From positions 105,780 to 169,779 of the forward strand of contig WFSL01000024.1 in the NCBI GenBank assembly GCA_015486015.1: 64,000 nucleotides of DNA, read 5' to 3'. Shown piece by piece: positions 40,810 through 49,219 of this stretch. The translations under genes were made by a program, and so were the position numbers. The notes under the pieces are model-generated. The model was not told where the DNA came from and did not search any database. It worked only from the letters and a program-made list of their open reading frames with translations. Position 1 is the stretch's first letter; each line of letters opens with the position of its first letter. The stretch comes from Aquificota bacterium (GTDB taxonomy: Bacteria; Thermosulfidibacterota; Thermosulfidibacteria; Thermosulfidibacterales; B14-G1).

Positions 40810-40836
40810 TTAGCACTCACCTGAATAGAGTGCTAA
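40810..40836. promoter_or_regulatory. CIRCE operator (HrcA binding site)
   Basis: A perfect match to the CIRCE consensus: TTAGCACTC at 40810-40818, a 9-base spacer, and GAGTGCTAA at 40828-40836. It lies between the promoter and the groS start, the standard position for repression by HrcA, with release on heat shock. No hrcA gene is in the window. Confidence 0.95.
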
Positions 40837-40848
40837 TTTCGGGTGAAT

Positions 40849-40877
40849 TTAATAGGACGGGTAGGATAGATTGTCAA
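40849..40877 (-). promoter_or_regulatory. sigma-70-type promoter of groES-groEL
   Basis: On the minus strand a perfect -35 (TTGACA, 40877-40872) is followed after exactly 17 bases by TATTAA (40854-40849). The CIRCE element begins 12 bases further downstream, overlapping the expected start of transcription. Confidence 0.8.
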
Positions 40878-40962
40878 GGGGGAAGACGAAAAAATTTGAG
40901 GGGGCCATTATCCCTTTATCTCTAAATCGGCATCCTATGGAAGAGTCCATCGATACTCTTCT

Positions 40963-41151
40963 CTATGGATTTCCCTTCTTTTCCCTAAGATCAGTTCTAT
41001 GGCCCTGACTCTCCACAAGGCCGTCTATGAATGTCCAATCAAAAGGTTCCTTGCAGACCCAACACCTCACCTTCCTCTCCCTATGTTGCAAACGCTCCTC
41101 AGACACAAGGTTCTGCGCCCCACAGTTTGGACAATAAAAGACCAGGGCCAT
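40963..41151 (-). CDS. small zinc-ribbon protein
   Basis: A 62-residue protein with one zinc ribbon: FYCPNCGAQN (CxxC) and, 19 residues later, VRCWVCKEPFDW (CxxC), of the MJ0042/zinc-ribbon type. The remainder is short and charged. A strong AAGGAGGA ribosome site eight bases before the ATG argues that it is a real gene despite its size. Such domains bind DNA, RNA or protein partners; no target can be inferred. It lies downstream of a decayed feoB segment on the same strand. Confidence 0.7.
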   Translation of the reverse strand: MALVFYCPNCGAQNLVSEERLQHRERKVRCWVCKEPFDWTFIDGLVESQGHRTDLREKKGNP

Positions 41152-41225
41152 ATAGATTCCTCCTTCGGCTTTTTATGGGCAATAGCATCCTATCTCCCGA
41201 TGGGCAAGTTATCGAGGGTGCTGGT

Positions 41226-41312
41226 TCACAGCACAGCCATGCCCACGATGCGGGCTGCAGAGACCAGGGCCAGAAGGAGTTTATTACAATGGGGGCAAGG
41301 GTCACCCTTCAT
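41226..41312 (-). CDS. very short Cys-containing ORF, possibly truncated zinc-finger gene
   Basis: A 28-codon frame, [20 protein letters not shown] and 8 more residues, with a GGAGAG seven bases before the [11 protein letters not shown] resembles the first half of Com-like single zinc fingers, whose second CxxC half is absent here because the frame stops. It may be a broken small gene next to the feoB remnant, or noise. Confidence 0.3.
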   Translation of the reverse strand: MKGDPCPHCNKLLLALVSAARIVGMAVL

Positions 41313-41354
41313 CCCACTTCTCTCCATAACACCGCTACAGAGGTAAGGCAGGGT

Positions 41355-41376
41355 ATAAAAAGGTGGCAAACACCTC
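41355..41376 (-). terminator. rho-independent terminator within the feoB remnant
   Basis: On the minus strand AGGTG (41375-41371) pairs with CACCT (41365-41361) around a 5-base loop, followed directly by TTTTTATA. A short but classical intrinsic terminator that would end transcription coming through the feoB fragment. Confidence 0.45.
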
Positions 41377-41400
41377 TAAGGCAATAGATCCTATTAGGGT

Positions 41401-41572
41401 ATGGGCCAAGCATAAATGGCAGGGTCCTTGAGGCGGTACAGCAGAGAGGATAGAGCCCGCTGTACCCAGCACCAGGACGTTCATCACTTACCGGCACATT
41501 GCACCCATACCCCAAGACAAAGGGAATAACAGATTTGCCATGCAGGCCGATTCTGTGCATGAGGCCGTAAGC
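41401..41572 (-). pseudogene. remnant of feoB (ferrous iron transporter B)
   Basis: From about 41572 the minus strand encodes [19 protein letters not shown] followed by YGCNVP, a close match to the conserved gate segment of FeoB (LMHRIGLxGKSFIPxxxGFGCNVP). After it comes [14 protein letters not shown], resembling the FeoB sequence LIPFMSCSARLPVY but with the segment between shortened. No FeoB G-domain, no upstream membrane region and no feoA can be found; a terminator lies just downstream. It is a fragment of about 57 codons in an otherwise gene-free stretch from 41313 to 41640. An 8-bp inverted repeat (GGTACAGC, 41435-41442 and 41459-41466) lies inside it. Confidence 0.6.
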
Positions 41573-41640
41573 AGGTTATAGGGATTGCCCTTTTCTATTG
41601 CGGGTCTTATCATGTGTCTATCACGTTGTTGGAGGGAGGT

Positions 41641-41889
41641 TTGAGAGCAAGGATCATCATTACCCTGAAGAAGGGGGTGCTGGATCCCCAGGGTAAGGCA
41701 GTCAAGGAGGCTTTGGAGAACTTGGGTTTTGACCAGGTGAAGGGGGTGAGGGTAGGCAAAGTGATTGATGTCACCCTTGATGGAATAAGGGAACGGGAAG
41801 AGGCGGAGCGCACTGTTGAAGAGATGTGTCGCAGGCTTTTAGCCAACCCCGTAATAGAGGAATTCACCTATGAAGTGATGGGGGATTGA
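41641..41889 (+). CDS. purS: phosphoribosylformylglycinamidine synthase subunit PurS
   Basis: The 82-residue small subunit of the three-part FGAM synthase (PurS-PurQ-PurL) of purine synthesis. It reads [29 protein letters not shown], then [11 protein letters not shown] and [17 protein letters not shown], the whole family pattern. I take TTG 41641 as the start because GGAGGGAGG lies just before it and it matches the family's N-terminus; a GTG at 41614 would add nine residues without a ribosome site. It is one base from purQ. purL is not in the window. Confidence 0.9.
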   Translation: MRARIIITLKKGVLDPQGKAVKEALENLGFDQVKGVRVGKVIDVTLDGIREREEAERTVEEMCRRLLANPVIEEFTYEVMGD

Positions 41890-41890
41890 A

Positions 41891-42592
41891 GTGATCTTTG
41901 GAATTGCTGTCTTTCCAGGATCCAACTGCGATCATGATTGCCATTGGGTGATTTCGAGGGTGATGGGAGTAAAGGCAGAATATGTATGGTACCAAGAGAG
42001 AAACCTCGAAGGCCTCGATTGTCTCATTTTACCAGGTGGTTTTTCTTATGGGGACTACCTTAGGGCTGGCGCACTGGTGCGCTTCTCTCCAGTGATGGAG
42101 GCAACAAAGGAGTATGTAGATAAGGGGGGGCTCGTCCTGGGCATTTGCAATGGGTTTCAGATCCTCCTCGAGGCAGGGCTTCTACCAGGTGCGATGATGC
42201 GTAACAGGGGCCTGAGGTTCGTTTGCCAGTATGTGCATATCAGGACTGAGCGAACAGACACTCCTTTTACCTGCCTTCTCAAGCCAAAGGAAGTGCTGAA
42301 GATACCCATAGCACACATAGAGGGAAACTACTTTGCCGACAGCGATACCCTTAGGGATCTCAGGGCACATTCTCAGATTGTGTTTCGCTACTCTTCACCC
42401 TATGGGGAAGTGGATGATGCTTATAATCCTAATGGTTCCATAGAAGGTATTGCTGGTATTTGCAATGAGCGGGGTAATGTATTGGGTATGATGCCTCACC
42501 CTGAGAGGTGTTGCGAGGCCATTCTGGGTAGCGACCACGGGAAGAGGATATTTGAGTCTATCATCGCTCATCTACAAGGGTTAAGGGGGTAA
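41891..42592 (+). CDS. purQ: phosphoribosylformylglycinamidine synthase subunit PurQ
   Basis: The 233-residue glutaminase subunit, supplying ammonia from glutamine to PurL. The class I amidotransferase triad is present: nucleophile Cys86 in [21 protein letters not shown], and His/Glu in [14 protein letters not shown] near the C-terminus. FPGSNCDHD and [23 protein letters not shown] are PurQ-specific. The start is GTG 41891, one base after the purS stop. Confidence 0.95.
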   Translation: MIFGIAVFPGSNCDHDCHWVISRVMGVKAEYVWYQERNLEGLDCLILPGGFSYGDYLRAGALVRFSPVMEATKEYVDKGGLVLGICNGFQILLEAGLLPGAMMRNRGLRFVCQYVHIRTERTDTPFTCLLKPKEVLKIPIAHIEGNYFADSDTLRDLRAHSQIVFRYSSPYGEVDDAYNPNGSIEGIAGICNERGNVLGMMPHPERCCEAILGSDHGKRIFESIIAHLQGLRG

Positions 42593-42703
42593 GGGCATTC
42601 AAAGACGCTGCCTGAAAGGGGAATACAGAAGAGTGGTGGCGAACTCCCAACGAGAGAATGCGACATCACAGTTCAATTATATCTTAAACCGGTGAGGTGG
42701 GAC

Positions 42704-43267
42704 ATGGCTTTTCGCATCTGGTCTGAGGAAGAAGGAGAGGAGATGGAAGAGGCCATAGAACTGGTGGCACAGCTCATGATGCTCTCAGCCAGGACAGCTC
42801 CAAAGGGGAAGGGAGACGATTTTTTGGTGATGGAGTTAATAACAGGCAAGCGTTTAAAGAGGTTGGGAGAGGCCATGATAGAGTATGGGGAAGAGGTGAA
42901 AGACAGGTTTTACGTGAGGGACGGAAAGAGTGTCTTGGCTTCTCATGCGGTGCTGCTCATAGGCCTAAAGGATGCTGAGCCTGTGGGCCTTAACTGTGGG
43001 GGGTGCGGGTTTGAACGCTGCATCAGGCCAGAGGACGTGAAAGAGTTCAGGGATTTCAGGGCTCCCATATGCATGATACGCCTATTGGACTTGGGGATAG
43101 CAATAGGCTCTGCCGTGAAGACTGCCTCCCTTCACAACGTAGATAACAGGGTTATGTATCGGGCGGGGGTGTTGGCCAGGAAATTAGAGATGATAAGCGC
43201 AGACGTGGTTATGGGCATCCCATTGAGTGCTAAGGGGAAGAGCCCTTACTTTGATCGCGAGGTATAG
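42704..43267 (+). CDS. DUF2148 (ferredoxin-domain) protein
   Basis: A 187-residue protein of the DUF2148 family, common in anaerobic bacteria and archaea. It has AQLMMLSARTAPKGKGDDFL near residue 25, a cysteine cluster NCGGCGFERCIRP near residue 108 that could hold an iron-sulfur cluster, and APICMIRLLDLGIAIGSAVKTASLHNVDNRVMYRAG. No function is established for the family. The ATG 42704 follows GTGAGG; a GTG four codons earlier is possible. The PBP1A gene starts directly at its stop codon. The 111 bp between purQ and this gene hold nothing I recognise. Confidence 0.85.
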   Translation: MAFRIWSEEEGEEMEEAIELVAQLMMLSARTAPKGKGDDFLVMELITGKRLKRLGEAMIEYGEEVKDRFYVRDGKSVLASHAVLLIGLKDAEPVGLNCGGCGFERCIRPEDVKEFRDFRAPICMIRLLDLGIAIGSAVKTASLHNVDNRVMYRAGVLARKLEMISADVVMGIPLSAKGKSPYFDREV

Positions 43268-45598
43268 ATGAAGGTACTCAAAAGGATTCTCATAGTATCC
43301 ATTCTCTGCCTGGTAATAGGCGGAGGATTAGGGGGAGGGCTCCTATGGAAATGGAGCAGGGAACTCCCAAATATCCAGAGGATAAGAGAGACCATAAAGG
43401 CGGGTTTGAATCAGGTCACTCAGGTGTATGATGTTCATGGCCAGCTTATCTCCCAGTTATTCATCGAACGCCGCATATGGGTACCCCTTGAGGAGATCCC
43501 TATCTCCTTGAGGCAGGCCTTCATAGCTGCAGAGGATAATCGGTTCTATAAACACGGTGCCTTGGACATCCGAGGTATCTTTAGGGCGGCTTGGAAGGAT
43601 CTTATGGCGGGGAGGGTGGTGCAGGGGGGATCCACTATTACCCAACAGGTGGCCAAGCTGCTCTTTCTTACTCCGAAGCGTTCTATAAAGAGGAAAGTGA
43701 AGGAAGCGCTCTTGGCTTTAAAATTGGAAAAGCTTCTTTCAAAAGATGAAATTTTAGAGCTTTACCTCAACCTCATCTATTTCGGCCATGGGGCCTATGG
43801 TGTGGAGGTGGCAGCCCAGACCTACTTTGGAAAACACGTAGGGGAATTGAACTTGGTGGAGTGCGCTGCTCTTGCGGCTATACCCAGATCGCCTGCCTAT
43901 TACTCCCCTTTCAACCACCCTGATAAGAACGCAGCGAGGAGAAATTACGTGCTGAAACGCATGATGGAAGAGGGGTACATCACCTCTCAGCAGTACCTCC
44001 AGGCCGTCCAGGAGAAGCTTAAGCTTGCGAAGGTCCCTACTGGGAAGGGTATAGATAAGGCTCCTTACTTTACTGAGCTTGTGAGGCAGTACCTCATGAA
44101 GAGGTATGGTGCCGAAGAGGTGTATCATAAAGGTCTTAAGGTCTACACCACCCTGGACCTTAATTGGCAAATTGCTGCCCAGGCTGCACTTAGGCAAGGG
44201 CTCAGAGACCTGGACAAGAGGGAAAATCCTTATAGAGGCCCCCTCTATCATTTAGGGAAGGGTGAGAAGCCTCCTGTGCCTCCTCAACTTCTGATACCCG
44301 GAGAGGTATACAAAGGTGTTGTGGAACACGTGAGCAATAAGGGTGTTACAGTGTGCATAGGCAAAAGGAAGGGAATTATTACGTATCAGGATATGGCATG
44401 GGCTTTCAAGGGGGAGTTGGCGGGCAAAGGGCCTAAGGATATCTTACAGGCGGGGGATGTAATCCTGGTGAAGTACATAGGGGACTTCCAAAATGGCGCC
44501 CTGCATTTGGCCTTGGAGCAAGAGCCTAAGGCGGATGGTGGCCTTATTTCCATAGATCTGGCTACAGGGGGCATCAGAGCCCTGGTGGGGGGATACGATT
44601 TTACCCGTAGCCAGTTTAATCGTGTGATCCAGGCCATGCGTCAGCCTGGGTCAGCTTTCAAGCCCATTATTTACACTGCAGCTATGGACACCGCCTTTAC
44701 ACCTGCATCCATTATAATTGATGCCCCCATCACCTTTGAGATGGAATCTCCTCAGGAATCAGCCAGGCTGAAGCTGTGGAGGCCGGAGAACTACACAGAG
44801 CACTTCTACGGTCCCACGCGGCTCAGGGTGGCGCTGGCCCATTCCAGAAACGTGGTGACCGTCAAGCTGCTCCAGAAGATAGGGGTAAAGACTGCCATCA
44901 AATATGCCAGAAGACTTGGGATCACCACCCCCCTCAGGGGTGATCTCTCTCTGGCGCTTGGTGGATCCGAAGTGACCCTCTATGAGCTTACCAGGGCTTA
45001 TGCTGTCTTCCCCACAGGAGGCATGCTTATAGACCCCATATTTATTACTAAAGTAGAGGACAGAAATGGAGATGTGCTTGAGGAGAACAAGGCCACCTTT
45101 ACCCCTGTCCTCTCGCCGGCCACTGCCTACATCATGACCTCTATGCTGGAAAGCGTGGTGAAAGAGGGTACAGGATGGAGGGCCAAGGCATTGAAGGTAC
45201 CCTGTGGTGGAAAGACAGGGACTACCGATGAGTACAGGAGTGCCTGGTTTATAGGCTTCACTACCAGAACGGTAACAGGGGTGTACGTGGGGAATGACGA
45301 TCACACCCCCTTAGGAAAGGGTGAGACAGGGTCAAGGGCTGCTGCTCCTATATGGGTTGACTTTATGAAAACGGCCACAGCCCTGGATCCATCGGAGCCC
45401 TTCCTTCCACCACCTACGGTGGTATTTGCGCGTATAGATCCCAAGACGGGGCTCTTAGCACCCCCTACTGATGATGAGGCCTTTTATGAGGTCTTTAGGG
45501 AGGGGAGTGAGCCAAAGGCGTTTGCCCAGGGGGAGGAAGATCGGGAGCAACTCCTCAACCGAGAATTGGAGGGTATGGGACCCTCTGGTGAAGAATGA
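43268..45598 (+). CDS. penicillin-binding protein 1A (bifunctional transglycosylase/transpeptidase)
   Basis: A 776-residue class A penicillin-binding protein that polymerises and cross-links peptidoglycan. An N-terminal membrane anchor (residues about 7-25) is followed by the GT51 domain with EDNRFYKHGALDIRGI and GGSTITQQVAKLLFL. A PCB/OB-like insertion follows (KGVVEHVSNKGVTVCIGKRKGIITY). The transpeptidase has SxxK in RQPGSAFKPIIYTAAM, SxN in AHSRNVVTVK and KTG in GGKTGTTDEYRSAWFIG. All catalytic residues are intact. It overlaps rlmN by four bases. Confidence 0.95.
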   Translation: MKVLKRILIVSILCLVIGGGLGGGLLWKWSRELPNIQRIRETIKAGLNQVTQVYDVHGQLISQLFIERRIWVPLEEIPISLRQAFIAAEDNRFYKHGALDIRGIFRAAWKDLMAGRVVQGGSTITQQVAKLLFLTPKRSIKRKVKEALLALKLEKLLSKDEILELYLNLIYFGHGAYGVEVAAQTYFGKHVGELNLVECAALAAIPRSPAYYSPFNHPDKNAARRNYVLKRMMEEGYITSQQYLQAVQEKLKLAKVPTGKGIDKAPYFTELVRQYLMKRYGAEEVYHKGLKVYTTLDLNWQIAAQAALRQGLRDLDKRENPYRGPLYHLGKGEKPPVPPQLLIPGEVYKGVVEHVSNKGVTVCIGKRKGIITYQDMAWAFKGELAGKGPKDILQAGDVILVKYIGDFQNGALHLALEQEPKADGGLISIDLATGGIRALVGGYDFTRSQFNRVIQAMRQPGSAFKPIIYTAAMDTAFTPASIIIDAPITFEMESPQESARLKLWRPENYTEHFYGPTRLRVALAHSRNVVTVKLLQKIGVKTAIKYARRLGITTPLRGDLSLALGGSEVTLYELTRAYAVFPTGGMLIDPIFITKVEDRNGDVLEENKATFTPVLSPATAYIMTSMLESVVKEGTGWRAKALKVPCGGKTGTTDEYRSAWFIGFTTRTVTGVYVGNDDHTPLGKGETGSRAAAPIWVDFMKTATALDPSEPFLPPPTVVFARIDPKTGLLAPPTDDEAFYEVFREGSEPKAFAQGEEDREQLLNRELEGMGPSGEE

Positions 45599-46650
45599 AG
45601 AGGCACATTAAAGAACTTCCGTTGGAAGAGCTGCAAGCCTGGCTTGAGAAGGAGGGAGAACCTCCTTACAGGTTGAAGCAGATTCAGGGATGGGCTTATA
45701 GGAAGTGTGCCCCCTCCTTTTATGCGATGACCAACCTCTCCAAAGGGTTGCGAGAGGCACTGGACGACGCCTTTTATCTCTACTCTCTGGTAGAGGTAGG
45801 GAGAGAGATGGCCCTTGACGGGACCACGAAGTTCCTCTTTGAGGCCAGGGATGGGGAAAGGGTGGAATCTGTGCTTATACCTGATAGACAACGCCTCACC
45901 CTCTGCATCTCTACGCAGGTGGGATGCCGCATGGGCTGCCGTTTCTGCTTAACGGGTCAAGAGGGATTCCGTAGAAATCTCACCCGAGGAGAGATACTGG
46001 ATCAGGTAACCTTGGTCAGAAGGGCAGTGATGACCCAGGGAAGGGACTTAACCAATGTGGTACTCATGGGAATGGGAGAGCCCTTGGACAACTACACAGA
46101 GACCATTTCTGCCTTAAAGGTGCTCATATCAACTGAGGGTCTGGGTTTTTCACACAGGAGAGTGACCCTCTCCACAGTGGGTCTCATACCCCAGATGAGG
46201 AGGCTATCTTCAGAGGGTCTGGACGTCACAATGGCTGTGTCCCTAAACGCCACAGACAATGAGACCCGCAGTGCCCTTATGCCCATCAATCTCCTGTACC
46301 CATTAGAGGACCTTATGAGCACCCTCAGAGAGTATCCTCTACCACCCAGAAAGCGCTTTACTTTAGAATATGTGGTCCTCAAGGGCATAAACCATCGTAA
46401 GGATGATGCTGTGAGGTTGGCAAAGTTGATTCAGGGGCTCCGGGTAAAGATTAATCTTATACCCTTCAATCCATTTCAGGGATCCCCTTTTCAACGCCCC
46501 TCGGAGAGGGAGGTGTTAGAGTTCCAGGCCTGTCTCAGGCAAAGGGGCATCTCCACTTTCATTAGGGAGAGCAGGGGTTACGAGATCTCTGCAGCCTGCG
46601 GCCTTCTTCGATGGAGAAGTAGATCGAAACCAGGGCTCATGAGGTTTTAA
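45595..46650 (+). CDS. rlmN: 23S rRNA (adenine2503-C2)/tRNA methyltransferase RlmN
   Basis: A 351-residue radical-SAM methyltransferase modifying A2503 in 23S rRNA and A37 in some tRNAs. The SAM-cluster cysteines are in VGCRMGCRFCLTGQEGF. The two further cysteines of the ping-pong mechanism are the one in LTLCISTQVG and the methyl-carrying Cys in YEISAACGLLR at the C-terminus. VVLMGMGEPLDNY and LIPFNPFQGSPFQRP are family motifs. It begins in an ATGA overlap with the PBP1A gene. Confidence 0.95.
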   Translation: MKRHIKELPLEELQAWLEKEGEPPYRLKQIQGWAYRKCAPSFYAMTNLSKGLREALDDAFYLYSLVEVGREMALDGTTKFLFEARDGERVESVLIPDRQRLTLCISTQVGCRMGCRFCLTGQEGFRRNLTRGEILDQVTLVRRAVMTQGRDLTNVVLMGMGEPLDNYTETISALKVLISTEGLGFSHRRVTLSTVGLIPQMRRLSSEGLDVTMAVSLNATDNETRSALMPINLLYPLEDLMSTLREYPLPPRKRFTLEYVVLKGINHRKDDAVRLAKLIQGLRVKINLIPFNPFQGSPFQRPSEREVLEFQACLRQRGISTFIRESRGYEISAACGLLRWRSRSKPGLMRF

Positions 46651-46704
46651 CCCGGGAGAGTATGAGACAACCTCAACAAATACCCTGTCCTTTTGCCTCC
46701 CAAA

Positions 46705-48096
46705 TCAAATAGCGTGCTCCTCTATATAGGCTTTCACCTTGATCACATCGGCAGGGAGGACTTCAAAGTGGCGCTTTCTCCCCTCTAACTCTGCAATGCG
46801 CATCGGCTTGGGTGGTTCTTTGCCTATGGCCTTCTTAACTGCCTTTGGGAATTTGGCAGGGTGGGCTGTGGCTAAGCAGACCATGGGTACCCCTTCTTCC
46901 TTCGATGCCAGGGCTGCTGCCATCCCCACAGCGCTATGAGGGTCAAGGATATACCCCGTTTCTCTGTAGATTTCACCTATAGTCTTCAGGGTTAGGGATT
47001 GGTCTACCCTAACAGAATCGAAGTCCTCCTGCACCCGTTTCAGCTCCCCAGCGGTAAATGTGAGCCGCCCCGTCTTCTTGAACTTATCCATGGCCCTTCT
47101 TACCTTCATTGGGTCCCTGTCCCAGAGATAGTAGAGGTAACGTTCGAAGTTGCTGGCCACCTGAATGTCCATGCTGGGGCTAATGGTGGGTACAACGCGT
47201 CCTAAGGAGTAATCACCCGAGGTGATAAAGCGATGCAGGATGTCGTTCTCGTTGGTGGCCAAGACCAGGCGTCTTATGGCCCCATGCGGCAACATCCTTT
47301 TAGCCAGTACGCCGGCAAAGATGTTACCAAAGTTGCCTGTGGGCACAGTGAAGGTCACTTCATTCATGCCTTTCTCTCTTAATCGTAAGAATCCCCATAT
47401 GTAATAGACTACCTGTGCCAAAATCCTGGCCCAGTTTATAGAGTTTACAGCCCCTAAACGATGACGGTCTTTGAACCTTAGGTCTCCAAATATCTCTTTC
47501 ACGATGGCCTGACAATCATCGAATGTCCCCTCGATGGCCAGGTTATAAACGTTTGCATCGGTGACAGTGGTCATCTGAAGTTCCTGCACGGGGGATATCC
47601 TGCCATGGGGGTGCAGGATAAATATGGCCATGTTCTTTCTGCCCTTGATCCCATAGATGGCGGCACTCCCTGTATCACCCGAGGTGGCACCCAAGATGTT
47701 CATCCGCTCTCCCCGTTGGGAGAGGAGATACTCAAACAGGTTTCCCAAAAACTGCAAGGCAACATCCTTGAAAGCGAGAGTAGGCCCATGGAATAGCTCC
47801 ATCACTGAAACGCCATCCACCTTGACAATGGGCACCACCTGGGGATGATCAAAGGAGGTGTATGCATGCTCAATCAGAGTCCAAAGGTCCTTACGTGGGA
47901 TATCACCCACAAAGAACTCCATCACCTCCAATGCCAACTGGGGATAGGAAAGCCCTTGCCAATCCTCTATCACTGAGGGGGGCATCCTGGGCACCCCCTG
48001 AGGCAGGAGTAGGCCTCCATCGGTCGCCAAACCCATCGTTACTACCTGGGAAAAGGGAATGGGCTCAACCCCTCCCCTTGTGCTGATATACTTCAT
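46705..48096 (-). CDS. thrC: threonine synthase
   Basis: PLP enzyme converting O-phosphohomoserine to threonine, 463 residues. It starts MKYISTRGGVEPIPFSQVV, the N-terminal pattern of the yeast/E. coli-type enzyme. The PLP lysine is in FHGPTLAFKDVALQFLG near residue 110, and ILGATSGDTGSAAIYG and PTGNFGNIFAG are the phosphate-binding loops. AGGAGG precedes the ATG. It is a single gene, convergent with rlmN and divergent from the hydrolase gene. Confidence 0.95.
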   Translation of the reverse strand: MKYISTRGGVEPIPFSQVVTMGLATDGGLLLPQGVPRMPPSVIEDWQGLSYPQLALEVMEFFVGDIPRKDLWTLIEHAYTSFDHPQVVPIVKVDGVSVMELFHGPTLAFKDVALQFLGNLFEYLLSQRGERMNILGATSGDTGSAAIYGIKGRKNMAIFILHPHGRISPVQELQMTTVTDANVYNLAIEGTFDDCQAIVKEIFGDLRFKDRHRLGAVNSINWARILAQVVYYIWGFLRLREKGMNEVTFTVPTGNFGNIFAGVLAKRMLPHGAIRRLVLATNENDILHRFITSGDYSLGRVVPTISPSMDIQVASNFERYLYYLWDRDPMKVRRAMDKFKKTGRLTFTAGELKRVQEDFDSVRVDQSLTLKTIGEIYRETGYILDPHSAVGMAAALASKEEGVPMVCLATAHPAKFPKAVKKAIGKEPPKPMRIAELEGRKRHFEVLPADVIKVKAYIEEHAI

Positions 48097-48247
48097 TACT
48101 TTCCTCCTAAGGGCCCGTTCGTCTCGGACACTCTCACCCGTCTTTTTTTAATTTATACGTACCTTCCTGAAAAGGAAATGTTTTATTAGTTTGACTGAAA
48201 GCAAAGGTAGATTTAAAAGGTCATCAAGGAATATCTGGAGGGCCTTA

Positions 48248-49012
48248 ATGCAAAGGAAGCGAGCGCTTATGGATTGGGGTTATATGAGCTATTTGGAAGG
48301 GGGTAATGGGGATCTTCCCTTGGTGCTCATTCATGGTGCAGGGGGTAATGCTAAGATCTGGGAAAGGGCTATGGGCCTTCTGAAGGACGATTTTCGCATC
48401 ATTGCATTGGACATGCCAGGGCATGGGAATTCGAGTTGCCTCCTCCACAGGCATATAGAGGATGTGGCTTGCTGTCTTGTTGATTGCCTCCAGGCCTTAG
48501 ATCTCCAAGGGCCCATCCTAATGGGTCACTCTATGGGTGGGGGCGTTGTAATAAATGCTGCTTCTCGGGCTTCCCAGGTGAGGGGGTTGGTACTGGTGGG
48601 CACGGGGCTGAGACTCGAAGTCAATCCAAAATTGATCAAAGGCTTGCAGGAGGACTTTTTGAGTACGGTGGAGACCATGGCCAGGTGGTGCTTGCGCAAA
48701 GAGGCACCATCAAAGCTTGTGGATGAGGTAAGGGACATGATGCTCCAGGCCGGGAAGGCCATATTGCATGCGGATTTGCTTGCCTGCTCTAACTATGCCG
48801 GAGAAGAGAGTGCGGGGCGCCTCAATGTGCCTACTTTGGTGATTTTTGGTGATAGGGACGTTATGACTCCCCCACAGCTTTCTAAGGAATTGTTAACCCA
48901 TATCAGAGGTGCCAGGCTCAGGATCATTCCCGATAGCGGCCATATGGTCCAACTGGAGCAGCCGAAGGCCCTATGTAAGGCCGTGATCGATTGGTGGAGA
49001 AACCTCCCATAA
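48248..49012 (+). CDS. alpha/beta hydrolase
   Basis: A 254-residue alpha/beta-fold hydrolase. The oxyanion region is LVLIHGAGGNAKIWE, the nucleophile elbow is MGHSMGGGVVINAA (Ser in GHSMG), and the acid and base are in IFGDRDVMTP and IPDSGHMVQLEQP. A four-helix lid lies between about residues 125 and 190. The substrate is unknown. I start it at ATG 48248 with GGAGGG upstream; the frame continues 19 codons further upstream without a ribosome site. The stop is 207 bp before ino1. Confidence 0.85.
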   Translation: MQRKRALMDWGYMSYLEGGNGDLPLVLIHGAGGNAKIWERAMGLLKDDFRIIALDMPGHGNSSCLLHRHIEDVACCLVDCLQALDLQGPILMGHSMGGGVVINAASRASQVRGLVLVGTGLRLEVNPKLIKGLQEDFLSTVETMARWCLRKEAPSKLVDEVRDMMLQAGKAILHADLLACSNYAGEESAGRLNVPTLVIFGDRDVMTPPQLSKELLTHIRGARLRIIPDSGHMVQLEQPKALCKAVIDWWRNLP

Positions 49013-49060
49013 GCTCCCATTTTTCTATCAGGATTGGGGGACTTTTGGGGAAATGCTTAC

Positions 49061-49089
49061 TTGACAGAGAGGGAGCCCCTTTTTATATT
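49061..49089 (+). promoter_or_regulatory. sigma-70-type promoter upstream of ino1
   Basis: A perfect -35 (TTGACA, 49061-49066) and TATATT (49084-49089) separated by exactly 17 bases. It lies about 130 bp before the ino1 start, implying a leader of roughly 120 bases. Confidence 0.7.
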
Positions 49090-49107
49090 AGGGTTTGAGT
49101 TTATATT

Positions 49108-49136
49108 TTGACTTTGAGTAATTTCAAGCGTAAACC
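49108..49136 (+). promoter_or_regulatory. possible second promoter upstream of ino1
   Basis: TTGACT (49108-49113) followed after 17 bases by TAAACC (49131-49136). The -10 is weak, so this is a tentative downstream partner of the stronger promoter 20 bp upstream. Confidence 0.3.
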
Positions 49137-49219
49137 TCGGGATTTTGCATTAAATAACATGTCAAATTTAAAAGGGGGTATAGGCCCCTCTATAAAGAAA
49201 TGATGGAGGAGGCAGTATC

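Noticed and set aside
41395-41620. Structured non-coding RNA (6S-like or RNase P-like) suggested by an 8-bp hairpin and a terminator
   Set aside because: None of the conserved 6S or RNase P sequence blocks is visible, and the same bases encode a clear FeoB motif on the minus strand.
42593-42703. tRNA or small RNA between purQ and the DUF2148 gene
   Set aside because: A GTTCAAT run suggested a T-arm, but no cloverleaf pairing or acceptor stem can be drawn around it.
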